Positions 14,821 through 21,739 of a stretch of DNA of 21,739 nucleotides are shown here, piece after piece. This stretch comes from an uncultured Lachnospiraceae bacterium (GTDB lineage Bacteria > Bacillota > Clostridia > Lachnospirales > Lachnospiraceae): contig CAJUAE010000051.1 in assembly GCA_910583965.1 (NCBI GenBank), positions 1 through 21,739 of the forward strand, written 5' to 3'. The translations under genes were made by a program, and so were the position numbers. Within the stretch, counting starts at the first letter, position 1. The number at the start of each line of letters is the position of its first letter. The notes beneath the pieces are model-generated. The model saw only the letters and a program-made list of their open reading frames with translations, made no database searches and had not been told where the DNA came from.

Positions 14821-14850
14821 GCTGCCAGAAATATCCGGCAGCATTTTTTA
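14821..14850 (+). terminator. Hairpin terminator before the small gene at 14867
   Basis: GCTGCC (14821-14826) pairs with GGCAGC (14837-14842), followed by ATTTTTTAATT. It sits just before the ribosome site of the next gene, so it may attenuate read-through. Confidence 0.6.
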
Positions 14851-14866
14851 ATTGGGAGGTAATGGC

Positions 14867-15115
14867 ATGACAGCAGAAGAACACAGAAAATTTTTGGAAC
14901 AGGACTTTGACGATGTAAAACTGGATGAATTAAAGGACATCAGCAAAATAAGGATTGACAGGGACAGGACAGTGGAGGAAAAGAAAGCGCAGTATCTTAG
15001 AAAGGTTGGGAACCCCTATCTTGTAAAGGTCGGGAACACAATGGTAAAAATACGTTTCGCAAATAACGGGGTAAGTTTTGAGGATGCCTTTGAAAACCTG
15101 CTCCTTATGGCTTGA
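14867..15115 (+). CDS. Small DUF6870-like mobile-element protein
   Basis: 82 residues from the ATG at 14867, seven bases after GGAGG; an in-frame TTG at 14852 overlaps the ribosome site and is rejected. The layout is an acidic start (FLEQDFDDVKLDELKDI), then IDRDRTVEEKKAQYLRKVGNPY and a C-terminal LVKVGNTMVKIRFANNG..FEDAFENLL. The phrase order YLRQ-NPY-KVG-VKV-F resembles small DUF6870-type proteins common beside serine recombinases in Clostridia mobile elements. No biochemical role is known to me. It is separated from the recombinases by about 250 bp. Confidence 0.65.
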   Translation: MTAEEHRKFLEQDFDDVKLDELKDISKIRIDRDRTVEEKKAQYLRKVGNPYLVKVGNTMVKIRFANNGVSFEDAFENLLLMA

Positions 15116-15207
15116 CAGAGGGGACCGGAAGATGGCGCATGAAAAAATAAAAAAAGCAGTGGAAAAATGCCGCAGGATATGTTAATATAGGATTCGAGAA
15201 AAGACAG

Positions 15208-15235
15208 CAGATGTCCGGTGAGAAAGGCACATCTG
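15208..15235 (+). other. Hairpin in the leader of the recombinase operon
   Basis: CAGATGT (15208-15214) pairs with ACATCTG (15229-15235), followed by TTTCAG. AGGAG-gaaaag-CTCCT lies further on near 15290. The 15116-15368 spacer has no convincing gene; a 17-codon ORF at 15132 is too short to call. Confidence 0.4.
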
Positions 15236-15368
15236 TTTCAGCATCAAATCTGATAAAAGTTTACTGGCGTTTGTCCTGCTTAACATTTTAGGAGGAAAAG
15301 CTCCTGCTCCTGCCGCCGTGCAGGAAATGCAGCCGCATTTTCCTTTGGAAAACAAGGAGGACTACGCT

Positions 15369-17057
15369 ATGGGCAAGACAGTAAACAAAATCTATCATGC
15401 AGCCATCTATGTGAGACTTTCAAAAGAAGATGGCGATGTTGCCAGTGCAGCAAAGGCAGAGAGCAACAGCATATCCAACCAGAAAAATCTGATAAAAGAT
15501 TTCCTGAAAGACAAAGATGACATTATAGTGGTTTCTGAACGTGTGGATGACGGTTACAGTGGTTCCAATTTTGAGCGTCCGGGGTTCCAAATGATGATGG
15601 ACGACATCAGAAGGGGAACGGTTGACTGTGTGATCGTGAAAGACCTGTCACGTTTCGGCAGGGAATACATTGATTCCGGGAAGTACATTGAAAGACTGTT
15701 CCCGGCTCTCGGTGTGCGGTTCATTGCAGTCAATGACCATATTGACAGCAAGGAGGAAAGCAGCAGGGATGATATTGTCGTTCCATTCAAAAACCTGATG
15801 AATGACGCATACTGCCGGGATATTTCCATAAAGATACGCAGCCATCTGGAAGTAAAGCGCAGGAATGGTGAGTACATAGGCGCATTTACACCCTATGGTT
15901 ATAAGAAAGATGAAAATGACAGGAGCAGGCTGGTTCCTGACCTGTATGCAGCAGGTGTGGTGAAGGACATATTCCGTATGAAGCTGCACGGAATGAGCCA
16001 GACAGCCATTGCGGACTGCCTCAATGAACAGGGGATATTGTCACCGATGGAGTATAAACACAGCCTTGGCATCCGTATCCAGGATAATTTTAAAACACAT
16101 GAGCAGGCAGAATGGAGTTCCATGTCCGTCCGCAGGGTGCTTGAGAACGAGGTATATGTCGGGACACTGACACAGGGAAAGCACTCCACGCCAAACCATA
16201 AGATTAAGAAGATTATGGATAAGCCGGAAGAAGAATGGATCAGGATTGAGGGCAATCATGAGCCTGTCATCAGCAAGAGGGAATTTGCCATTGTCCAGAG
16301 ACTTCTCGGCATGGATACAAGGACATCGCCAAATGAGGATGAAGTCTATGTGCTGTCGGGGCTTGCCGTGTGTGCGGACTGCGGTGCGCCGATGATCAAG
16401 CGGAATGTCCCGGCGGGCGGAAAGGTTTATTCCTATTATATCTGTTCAAAAAATGCTGCAACGAAGCAGTGCGGGACACACCGTATCCCAAAAGACAAGC
16501 TGGAGCGTCTGGTGTTTGATGTGCTAAAGACGCATATTGCCAGTGTGCTGGATGCGGGGAGAATCCTTGCGTACATCAATACCGTGCCGTTTCAGGAGCT
16601 GGAAATAAAGGAACTGGAAAGACAGAAAGAAGCAAAAGAGCAGGAGATACAAAGGTGCAGGGAACTGAGGGACATGCTGTACGAAGATCTGAAAGAAGGC
16701 ATTGTATCCAAAGAAGATTATGCAGAACTGTATGAAGGCTACAACAACAAGAGGAAGAAAGCGGAAGATGCGGTGCGGAAGATCAGCCGCACAATACAGG
16801 ATGTGGTTGATGCCAAAACGGATAAATATGAATGGCTCCGGTATTTTAAGGAATACCAGAACATCAGTGAACTAAGCAGGACTGCGGCGGTGGAGCTGAT
16901 TGAGCGGGTAAAAGTATATGACAAGAACCATATTGAGATAGATTTCTGTTTTCAGGACTGTTTCCAGTCGGCACTCAGCCAGATACAGTCGGCGGGCTGT
17001 ACGGTAAGTACGGAAGAAAACGGAAGGGTAAATATCAGGGAAAGGGAGGTCGTGTAA
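15369..17057 (+). CDS. Large serine recombinase 1
   Basis: 562 residues. The start is the ATG at 15369, with AAGGAGG eight bases upstream. The resolvase catalytic domain is at about 10-150, with nucleophile S18 in YVRLS, DDGYSG, RPGFQ and the arginine pair SRFGREY. The recombinase domain follows (GYKKDEND..., ILSPMEYKH). The zinc ribbon starts CADCGAPM at C335 and C338, with its partner cysteines in YICSKN and QCGTH. A long coiled coil at about 415-495 ends the protein, as in phage-type integrases. All catalytic residues are present. It is the first of three adjacent recombinase genes, one base before the next. Such sets excise and integrate Clostridia elements; which protein cuts is unknown. 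Confidence 0.95.
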   Translation: MGKTVNKIYHAAIYVRLSKEDGDVASAAKAESNSISNQKNLIKDFLKDKDDIIVVSERVDDGYSGSNFERPGFQMMMDDIRRGTVDCVIVKDLSRFGREYIDSGKYIERLFPALGVRFIAVNDHIDSKEESSRDDIVVPFKNLMNDAYCRDISIKIRSHLEVKRRNGEYIGAFTPYGYKKDENDRSRLVPDLYAAGVVKDIFRMKLHGMSQTAIADCLNEQGILSPMEYKHSLGIRIQDNFKTHEQAEWSSMSVRRVLENEVYVGTLTQGKHSTPNHKIKKIMDKPEEEWIRIEGNHEPVISKREFAIVQRLLGMDTRTSPNEDEVYVLSGLAVCADCGAPMIKRNVPAGGKVYSYYICSKNAATKQCGTHRIPKDKLERLVFDVLKTHIASVLDAGRILAYINTVPFQELEIKELERQKEAKEQEIQRCRELRDMLYEDLKEGIVSKEDYAELYEGYNNKRKKAEDAVRKISRTIQDVVDAKTDKYEWLRYFKEYQNISELSRTAAVELIERVKVYDKNHIEIDFCFQDCFQSALSQIQSAGCTVSTEENGRVNIREREVV

Positions 17058-17058
17058 G

Positions 17059-18756
17059 ATGGCAAGAAAATCGAGAAAAGTTGATTTTGTAAATGTTGGC
17101 AGGGATACAGCGGCAGCGGCTGTAAAAGAAGAAAAGACCATATTCAGAGCAGGGCTGTATGCACGGCTTTCCCTTGAGAGTGAGGCAAACAGGGAACGGG
17201 GAACCATAGAGAACCAGATGGGGCTTTTGAAAAAATTTGTGGAAGGCGCAGAGGATATTGTGGCAGAACGTGAATACATGGATGTATCACAGACCGGGAC
17301 AAATTTTGAGAGAAGCGGTTTTGAGGAAATGATGCGGGACATCAGGGACGGACGCATTAACTGCGTGATTGTGAAAGACCTGTCCCGGCTTGGGAGGAAC
17401 TATGTGGAGGCAGGCAATTATGTGGAGAGGGTATTCCCGTTCTTTGAAGTGCGGTTCATTGCCGTGACGGATGGTTATGACTCCATCCGGGAAGGCGCAG
17501 ACCTCTCCGTGTGCATGTCAAATATCTTCAATGAGTTTTATTCAAGGGACCTTGCGAAAAAAATCAGGGCGTCTTACCGTGCCAACTGGAAAAAAGGCAG
17601 CAATGTCAGCGGAAACCTTGCTTACGGTCTTATGAGTGATCCGCTGGATAAACACCGCATCATAGCAGATACGGATGCTGCCCCGGTAGTGCTGCGCATC
17701 TTTGAAATGTTCGTAAATGAAGAAATGGGATATGCGCAGATTGCAAGAGTCCTGAATGATGACGGCGTGATCGGACCGAAAGCATACAAGCATTTCAAAA
17801 GGACAAAGGAGCTGCCGAAAAACTACAACCCTGAATGGAGCGGCGGGACGATTTCACGGATGCTCTGCAACCCTTATTATGCAGGGGACAGCAGGCATAA
17901 TGAACATGGCAGGGACAGTTTTGCAGAAAAAAAGCAGTGGAAGGAGCCGGAAGAGAACTGGATCATGGTGGAGGACACCCATGAAGCGATAGTTCCGAGG
18001 GCGCTGTACCTCAAAGCACAGGAAAGGTTAAAGAAGGTACATGAAAAATCCACGCATTATGGAAGGATAAACCAGGGAGAACTTGCCTGCCGGAACTTCT
18101 ATAAAAAGAAGATTGTGTGCGGTGACTGCGGAGCAACCATGTACCTTGTAAAAAGTTCAAACGGGACAGCCAATTTTGCATGTGGGGGACACCTGACAAA
18201 AAAGGGATGCAGCAGGAAAAGCGTTTCTGAAAATGCCGTTAATGATGAAGTCCTCCGTGTTATCCGTGTCCACATGAATGTGTATGTTGACAGCATGGAA
18301 ATGTTAAAGAGAATGAACCGTAAAGCGGAAAGCATGGAGAAGTATGACGTGCTTACCAAGGAGATCCAGAAACTGCACCATGACATGGAAAAGGTGTCGG
18401 AACGCAGACAGCAGTTATATGAAGATTATGCGGAGCGTCTGATTGATGCGGAACAGTATGAAACATTAGCAAATAAGGAGGCAGTCAAAGAAGCAGAACT
18501 CCGTAAAAGAATAAATGAGGTTACAGAATACCAGAAGAAGTATGACAGGAATTACTGTGCCAGCAGGGACTGGGAAACTGCCATTGAAAAATACAGGAAT
18601 ATCCGGCACCTGACAAAAAAGATGGTGGATGCGTTCGTGGACAAAATCGAAGTTTTGTCAGCAGGGAAAGTGACCGTTCATCTGGTATATGATGACATGC
18701 TGCATGAACTGGTGGCATACACAAAGGAAAGGGAGGCGGCAGGCAATGGACAATAA
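17059..18756 (+). CDS. Large serine recombinase 2
   Basis: 565 residues. An extended basic N-terminus (MARKSRKVDFVNVG) precedes the catalytic domain: S38 in YARLS, TGTNFERSGF, and SRLGRNY with its arginines. The recombinase domain follows (GLMSDPLDK, VIGPKAYKH). The zinc ribbon is CGDCGATM...FACGG...GCSRKS, and a Glu/Lys coiled coil spans about 425-500. The cysteines and catalytic residues look intact. It starts one base after recombinase 1 stops and overlaps recombinase 3 by 11 bases, so the three are co-translated. It differs widely from the other two in sequence, arguing for old divergence rather than recent duplication. It could be a directionality partner or a second active subunit. Confidence 0.94.
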   Translation: MARKSRKVDFVNVGRDTAAAAVKEEKTIFRAGLYARLSLESEANRERGTIENQMGLLKKFVEGAEDIVAEREYMDVSQTGTNFERSGFEEMMRDIRDGRINCVIVKDLSRLGRNYVEAGNYVERVFPFFEVRFIAVTDGYDSIREGADLSVCMSNIFNEFYSRDLAKKIRASYRANWKKGSNVSGNLAYGLMSDPLDKHRIIADTDAAPVVLRIFEMFVNEEMGYAQIARVLNDDGVIGPKAYKHFKRTKELPKNYNPEWSGGTISRMLCNPYYAGDSRHNEHGRDSFAEKKQWKEPEENWIMVEDTHEAIVPRALYLKAQERLKKVHEKSTHYGRINQGELACRNFYKKKIVCGDCGATMYLVKSSNGTANFACGGHLTKKGCSRKSVSENAVNDEVLRVIRVHMNVYVDSMEMLKRMNRKAESMEKYDVLTKEIQKLHHDMEKVSERRQQLYEDYAERLIDAEQYETLANKEAVKEAELRKRINEVTEYQKKYDRNYCASRDWETAIEKYRNIRHLTKKMVDAFVDKIEVLSAGKVTVHLVYDDMLHELVAYTKEREAAGNGQ

Positions 18757-20341
18757 AAAGACTGCACTATATATCCGTCTTTCTGACGAGGATAACAATG
18801 TTGACGGGATTGTAAAGGCAGAGAGCAACAGCGTGTCAGCACAGAGGATATTGATCAGGGATTATATGCAGCGCAACGGTCTTTCCAATATGGCAGATAC
18901 ATTGGAGTATGTTGACGACGGATTTTCCGGCACAAATTTCCAAAGACCAGCTTTCCAGAGAATGATGGATGATGCAAAGCAGGGGAAAATAGGCTGTATT
19001 ATCGTCAAGGATTTCTCAAGGTTCGGAAGGGACCATTTAGAGACAGGAAATTATCTTGAACGGATTTTCCCCCTGCTCGGAATACGTTTCATTTCCGTTA
19101 ATGACCAGTTTGACAGTGAGGACTGCATGGGAATGACAGGGGGAATGAGCGTTGCGCTGAAAAACATCATCAATTCCATGTACAGCAGGGACCTGTCAAA
19201 AAAGGTAAGGAGTGCAATGGGAACAAGGGCGGCACATGGGGAATACATGGCGGCGTTTGCACCTTACGGATATATGAAAAATCCAGAGGACGCACACCAG
19301 CTCATTCCCGATGAAGAAGCTGCAGAAGTTGTGAAGATGATATTCACAATGGCAGCGGAAGGTAAGAAGAAACCGCAGATTGCAAGGTTCCTGAATGAAC
19401 AGGGTACTCCAACCTGCATGGAACACTTCCAGTCAATGGGGCTGAAAAGGAAAAGCCACAAAGAAAAAGAAAAGAAGCTGTGGACCATTACAACCATTGG
19501 CGATATGTTAAAGAACGAAGTCTATCTCGGCAAGACCATCTGGAATAAAACAAAACAGGCGGCAGTCGGTTCAAGGCGGCATATAAAAAATGACAGGTCT
19601 GAATGGATTATCATGGAGGGGACGCATGAACCCCTCGTGTCGCAGGAACTGTTTGACATGGCAAATGCAAAAGCGTTTACACATCAAAAGAAAAATGTCC
19701 CGACAGGACGGAAAGCACAGCCAATCCTTATCTGCCCGTACTGTGGGAGACGGCTTATCCCTACCACTTGGGGGAATGCCTACCGATGCGGGCAGGCAGC
19801 GATTTCCGGCATTGCGGAATGTAAAACAATCCATGTGGACAAAGAGCTGCTTGAGAACGCCATACTGTCCTGTACCCGGACTATGGCGGGAATGATGTCG
19901 GCAGAAGCAGGCAGGAAGAAAAAGGAATGGTCGCAGACATCAGTCATTGAAGAAAAAATAAGGGTGATGGAGGCAGAGGGAAAGCGGCTGTCCTCAAGAA
20001 AACTAAGGTTATATGAAGATTACCGTTCCGACAGGCTCACAAAGGAACAGTACCTTAAAGAGTATGAAAACACAGTCAGCCGGATATTAGAAATAGAAAA
20101 AAGGATACCGGAGCTGAAAGACGAGGTTATACAGATTAAAAAACAGACACTCCAAATGAAAGAACGGGAGGCAGAACTGGAAGGTCTGCTGTCACTTGAA
20201 ACCTTTGACAAGGACAAACTGCTTACTGTAATCGAAAGCGTACAGGTTTACAGTGAGGAACGGATTGAGATTGTCTGGAAGATGGATGACGGGTTTTTCA
20301 AAGAAATAGCAGGAGAAAAAGAAGTGCTTGCGCTGCAATAA
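18746..20341 (+). CDS. Large serine recombinase 3
   Basis: 531 residues from the ATG at 18746 inside the end of recombinase 2, after GGGAGG. The frame runs further upstream, but MDNKKTALYIRLS is the normal family start. The catalytic domain has S13, DDGFSGTNFQRPAF and SRFGRDH. The recombinase domain follows (GYMKNPED, TPTCMEHFQ). The zinc ribbon is CPYCGRRLIPT...YRCG...ECKTIHV, with a coiled coil at about 395-480. Catalytic residues are intact. The gene is followed by a terminator and then by the broken tyrosine integrase, so it marks the end of the serine recombinase module. It has a YIRLSDED motif like many Clostridia mobile recombinases. Confidence 0.95.
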   Translation: MDNKKTALYIRLSDEDNNVDGIVKAESNSVSAQRILIRDYMQRNGLSNMADTLEYVDDGFSGTNFQRPAFQRMMDDAKQGKIGCIIVKDFSRFGRDHLETGNYLERIFPLLGIRFISVNDQFDSEDCMGMTGGMSVALKNIINSMYSRDLSKKVRSAMGTRAAHGEYMAAFAPYGYMKNPEDAHQLIPDEEAAEVVKMIFTMAAEGKKKPQIARFLNEQGTPTCMEHFQSMGLKRKSHKEKEKKLWTITTIGDMLKNEVYLGKTIWNKTKQAAVGSRRHIKNDRSEWIIMEGTHEPLVSQELFDMANAKAFTHQKKNVPTGRKAQPILICPYCGRRLIPTTWGNAYRCGQAAISGIAECKTIHVDKELLENAILSCTRTMAGMMSAEAGRKKKEWSQTSVIEEKIRVMEAEGKRLSSRKLRLYEDYRSDRLTKEQYLKEYENTVSRILEIEKRIPELKDEVIQIKKQTLQMKEREAELEGLLSLETFDKDKLLTVIESVQVYSEERIEIVWKMDDGFFKEIAGEKEVLALQ

Positions 20342-20366
20342 AGCAAGGCAGGAAATAATATGGGAA

Positions 20367-20400
20367 AGGCATCATGGAGCTGGTTCTGTGGTGCCTTTTT
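20367..20400 (+). terminator. Terminator of recombinase operon
   Basis: AGGCATCA (20367-20374) pairs with TGGTGCCT (20389-20396), 8 bp with one G-T pair, then TTTTT. It is probably within the last bases of the inserted element. Confidence 0.75.
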
Positions 20401-20437
20401 CCTTGCAAGCGGGAAATGATATTTTTTTTAGATTTTA

Positions 20438-21032
20438 CTTGACAAAAGCAGAAATGATAGGTTTGAGATGGGAAGATGTCGATATGGAAAACCGAACCAT
20501 TGATATAAACCATTCTCTATATTATTTTGCGGGAAGAAGAAATAAATCATCAAGTAAATGGGTTGTCAATGAACCAAAGACGGAGGCTGGTAGCAGGGTG
20601 ATTCCAATGGTAGATACTGTTTATACTGCTTTGATGGAAGAACGGTCACGACAGGCAGAAGAAGGAATATCGTGCCAAACACAGATTGAGGATATGACGG
20701 GCTTTATCTTCTGTAACAGGTTTTATGAGGTATATACGCCGGAATCTATCAACCGGGAATTAAAGAGAATCATTGAGAATCACAATTCTACAGAAGAAGT
20801 CAGGGCAGTAAAAGAAAAAAGAGATGCAGTGTTATTGCCTCAATTTACCTGTCATCATTTAAGACATACTTTTTGTACCAGATTATGCGAAGCAGATGTC
20901 CATATCAAAGTAATTCAGACAATTATGGGGCACAAAGATATTCAGACAACTATGGATATCTATGCAGAAGTAACCGAGTGGAAGAAAAAAGCTTCCCTTA
21001 ATGAAATTTTTGAACAGATGAAACTATTTTAG
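20438..21032 (+). pseudogene. Tyrosine integrase (Tn916-like), 5'-truncated
   Basis: About 198 residues of recognisable C-terminal catalytic domain. It opens LTKAEMIGLRWEDVDM (first catalytic Arg), then has EPKTEAGSRVIPM, HHLRHTF (His and second Arg), MGHKDIQTT (His) and IYAEV with the Tyr nucleophile. A full protein of this family has about 400 residues, so the arm-binding and core-binding domains are missing. The frame stays open back to 20328, but that part reads as recombinase-operon tail and terminator, not integrase. The break lies about 20403-20440, just after the serine recombinase terminator. An insertion or deletion there removed the start, so the protein should be inactive. A terminator follows. 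Confidence 0.85.
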
Positions 21033-21060
21033 TATTACGAGAAGTCCTTTGGGCTAATCG

Positions 21061-21102
21061 AGTGCAACAGAAAAACCTCAACTGCAACATAAGTGCAACA
21101 AA
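21061..21102 (+). repeat. Three 11-bp AGTGCAACA repeats at element right end
   Basis: AGTGCAACAGA (21061), ACTGCAACATA (21081) and AGTGCAACAAA (21092) lie just after the integrase stop. Such repeats near an integrase gene are typical arm-type binding sites. They resemble the AGTCCAACAAA repeats beyond 21439. Confidence 0.5.
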
Positions 21103-21112
21103 CGAGGTTTTT
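21071..21112 (+). terminator. Terminator after integrase
   Basis: AAAAACCTC (21071-21079) pairs with GAGGTTTTT (21104-21112), a perfect 9-bp stem with its own T-run; it can work in both directions. The loop holds two of the arm-like repeats. Confidence 0.75.
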
Positions 21113-21201
21113 ATAGCACTTAATAATACTCGATAATACTTTTTAGAAATTAAGTCAAAATGGATAGATAAGCAACAATAGACCATAATAAGTTTTTTTG
21201 A

Positions 21202-21372
21202 CTTATAATGGAGGAAAAGCAGACCATAGTTGCCTGCGGAGCCGGGAGCGTGTCGAAAAGGGTGTACCCTGACGGACGCATTGAGCGAAGCGAGAATGTC
21301 AAGGATGTTTCCCAATATATCGAGAGAATCGGGGAAATGATAGAAAGAAAACGTGTATTATTAGAAGGTTAA
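21202..21372 (+). pseudogene. hemZ: C-terminal fragment of HemZ-like coproporphyrinogen dehydrogenase
   Basis: 56 codons reading LIMEEKQTIVACGAGSVSK, then a VYPDGRIER turn and NVKDVSQYIERI...MIERKR, matching the end of HemZ-type radical SAM coproporphyrinogen dehydrogenases as I recall them. A TGA stops the frame at 21199, just before LIM, where the host gene would continue. The break therefore fits the right junction of an integrated element. An ATG at 21208 could give a 54-residue product, but it has no ribosome site. The N-terminal part should lie beyond the other end of the element, outside the window. Confidence 0.65.
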
Positions 21373-21438
21373 CAATTCAAAATTCAGAGTAAAATTGCCC
21401 CGTGTGATGCGGATTTTGGGTACAACAAAAATACCGGA

Positions 21439-21646
21439 AGTCCAACAAAAGTCCAACAAAATTTTTTGCGTTGGTACATCATAATACGCCATAATGCAAT
21501 TTTCATCTCGGAGTCCAACAAAACCAGTGTAAATTCACAGATTCCTAAGGAGCGTTTCGGAAATAATCGAAGCGCTCTTTTTTACGCCTTTCAAAGAGGA
21601 TTTTAGCCATTTAGAGGAAGCTGTTACATTGGGCTAGTCCAACAAA
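21439..21646 (+). repeat. Four exact AGTCCAACAAA repeats
   Basis: AGTCCAACAAA occurs at 21439, directly again at 21450, at 21512 and at 21636. GTACAACAAAA at about 21420 is a weaker copy. The last copy follows TTGGGCTA, as the AGTGCAACA copies at 21061 follow TTGGGCTAATCG. They look like the arm sites of a second, related element end. No gene is seen in 21373-21739. Confidence 0.55.
21550..21583 (+). terminator. Terminator in the right flank
   Basis: GAGCGTTTCG (21550-21559) pairs with CGAAGCGCTC (21568-21577), a 10-bp stem with one G-T pair, then TTTTTT. It could serve the broken hemZ or a lost integrase gene. Confidence 0.8.
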
Positions 21647-21739
21647 TTAAAATGCACATTTGGTAACAGTCATTTTATTCAATGAAAATAGGCTCTCGGA
21701 ATCATGAGCCTGCCGACCAAAGCCCAGCGGTTGGCTGAA

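Noticed and set aside
15132..15185. 17-codon ORF in the recombinase leader
   Set aside because: Too short and without a well-spaced ribosome site; kept only as a note.
21033..21739. Short direct repeats as a CRISPR array
   Set aside because: Repeats are 11 bp, unevenly spaced (11 to 124 bp), with no spacer regularity or cas gene.

Overview
The window looks like an accessory region of a low-GC Clostridia (probably Lachnospiraceae-type) chromosome. The reasons are AT-rich genes with strong AGGAGG-type ribosome sites and several TTG starts, a CXXX-repeat peptide locus, a run of three large serine recombinases, a Tn916-like integrase end, and the last part of a HemZ-like gene at the right. Family names come from recognition of the translated sequence; no search was run.

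Layout: (1) 1-3410 is a CXXX-repeat peptide locus: the end of a maturase, a roughly 100-residue modification protein, an ABC exporter, and a 54-residue precursor at 3183-3347 with seven cysteines exactly four residues apart. (2) 3840-7598 is a two-component system followed by a lipoprotein gene; both promoters carry the same 15-bp motif, so the regulator probably controls itself and the lipoprotein. (3) 7597-12517 holds a small XRE repressor, a small Spo0A-C-like protein, then a radical SAM enzyme plus MBL-fold hydrolase operon and a secreted protein plus cytosolic protein operon. The last two units share TTTTCTGCA direct repeats with a 20-bp period. The radical SAM gene is split by a 7-bp tandem duplication. 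(4) 12610-13268 has no convincing gene but holds many strong hairpins, one with a GAAA tetraloop, and ends in a three-way-junction fold just before the next gene. (5) 13286-15115 encodes a degenerate serine-recombinase-like protein translationally coupled to a PemK/MazF-type toxin, a one-helix membrane peptide and two small mobile-element proteins. (6) 15369-20402 is a three-gene large serine recombinase operon. (7) 20438-21739 contains a 5'-truncated tyrosine integrase, a HemZ C-terminal fragment, and copies of an 11-bp repeat on both sides of that fragment.

Interpretation (inference): a Tn916-like integrative element entered a hemZ-like gene near its 3' end. A second element with three serine recombinases later interrupted the integrase gene. 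The peptide, two-component and radical SAM loci would be cargo or neighbouring accessory genes. Base composition shifts visibly from AT-rich to more GC-rich near 12.6 kb, which is consistent with joining of DNA of different origin. The least explained parts are the structured region at 12.6-13.3 kb with its coupled toxin operon, and the radical SAM/MBL/secreted-protein regulon.
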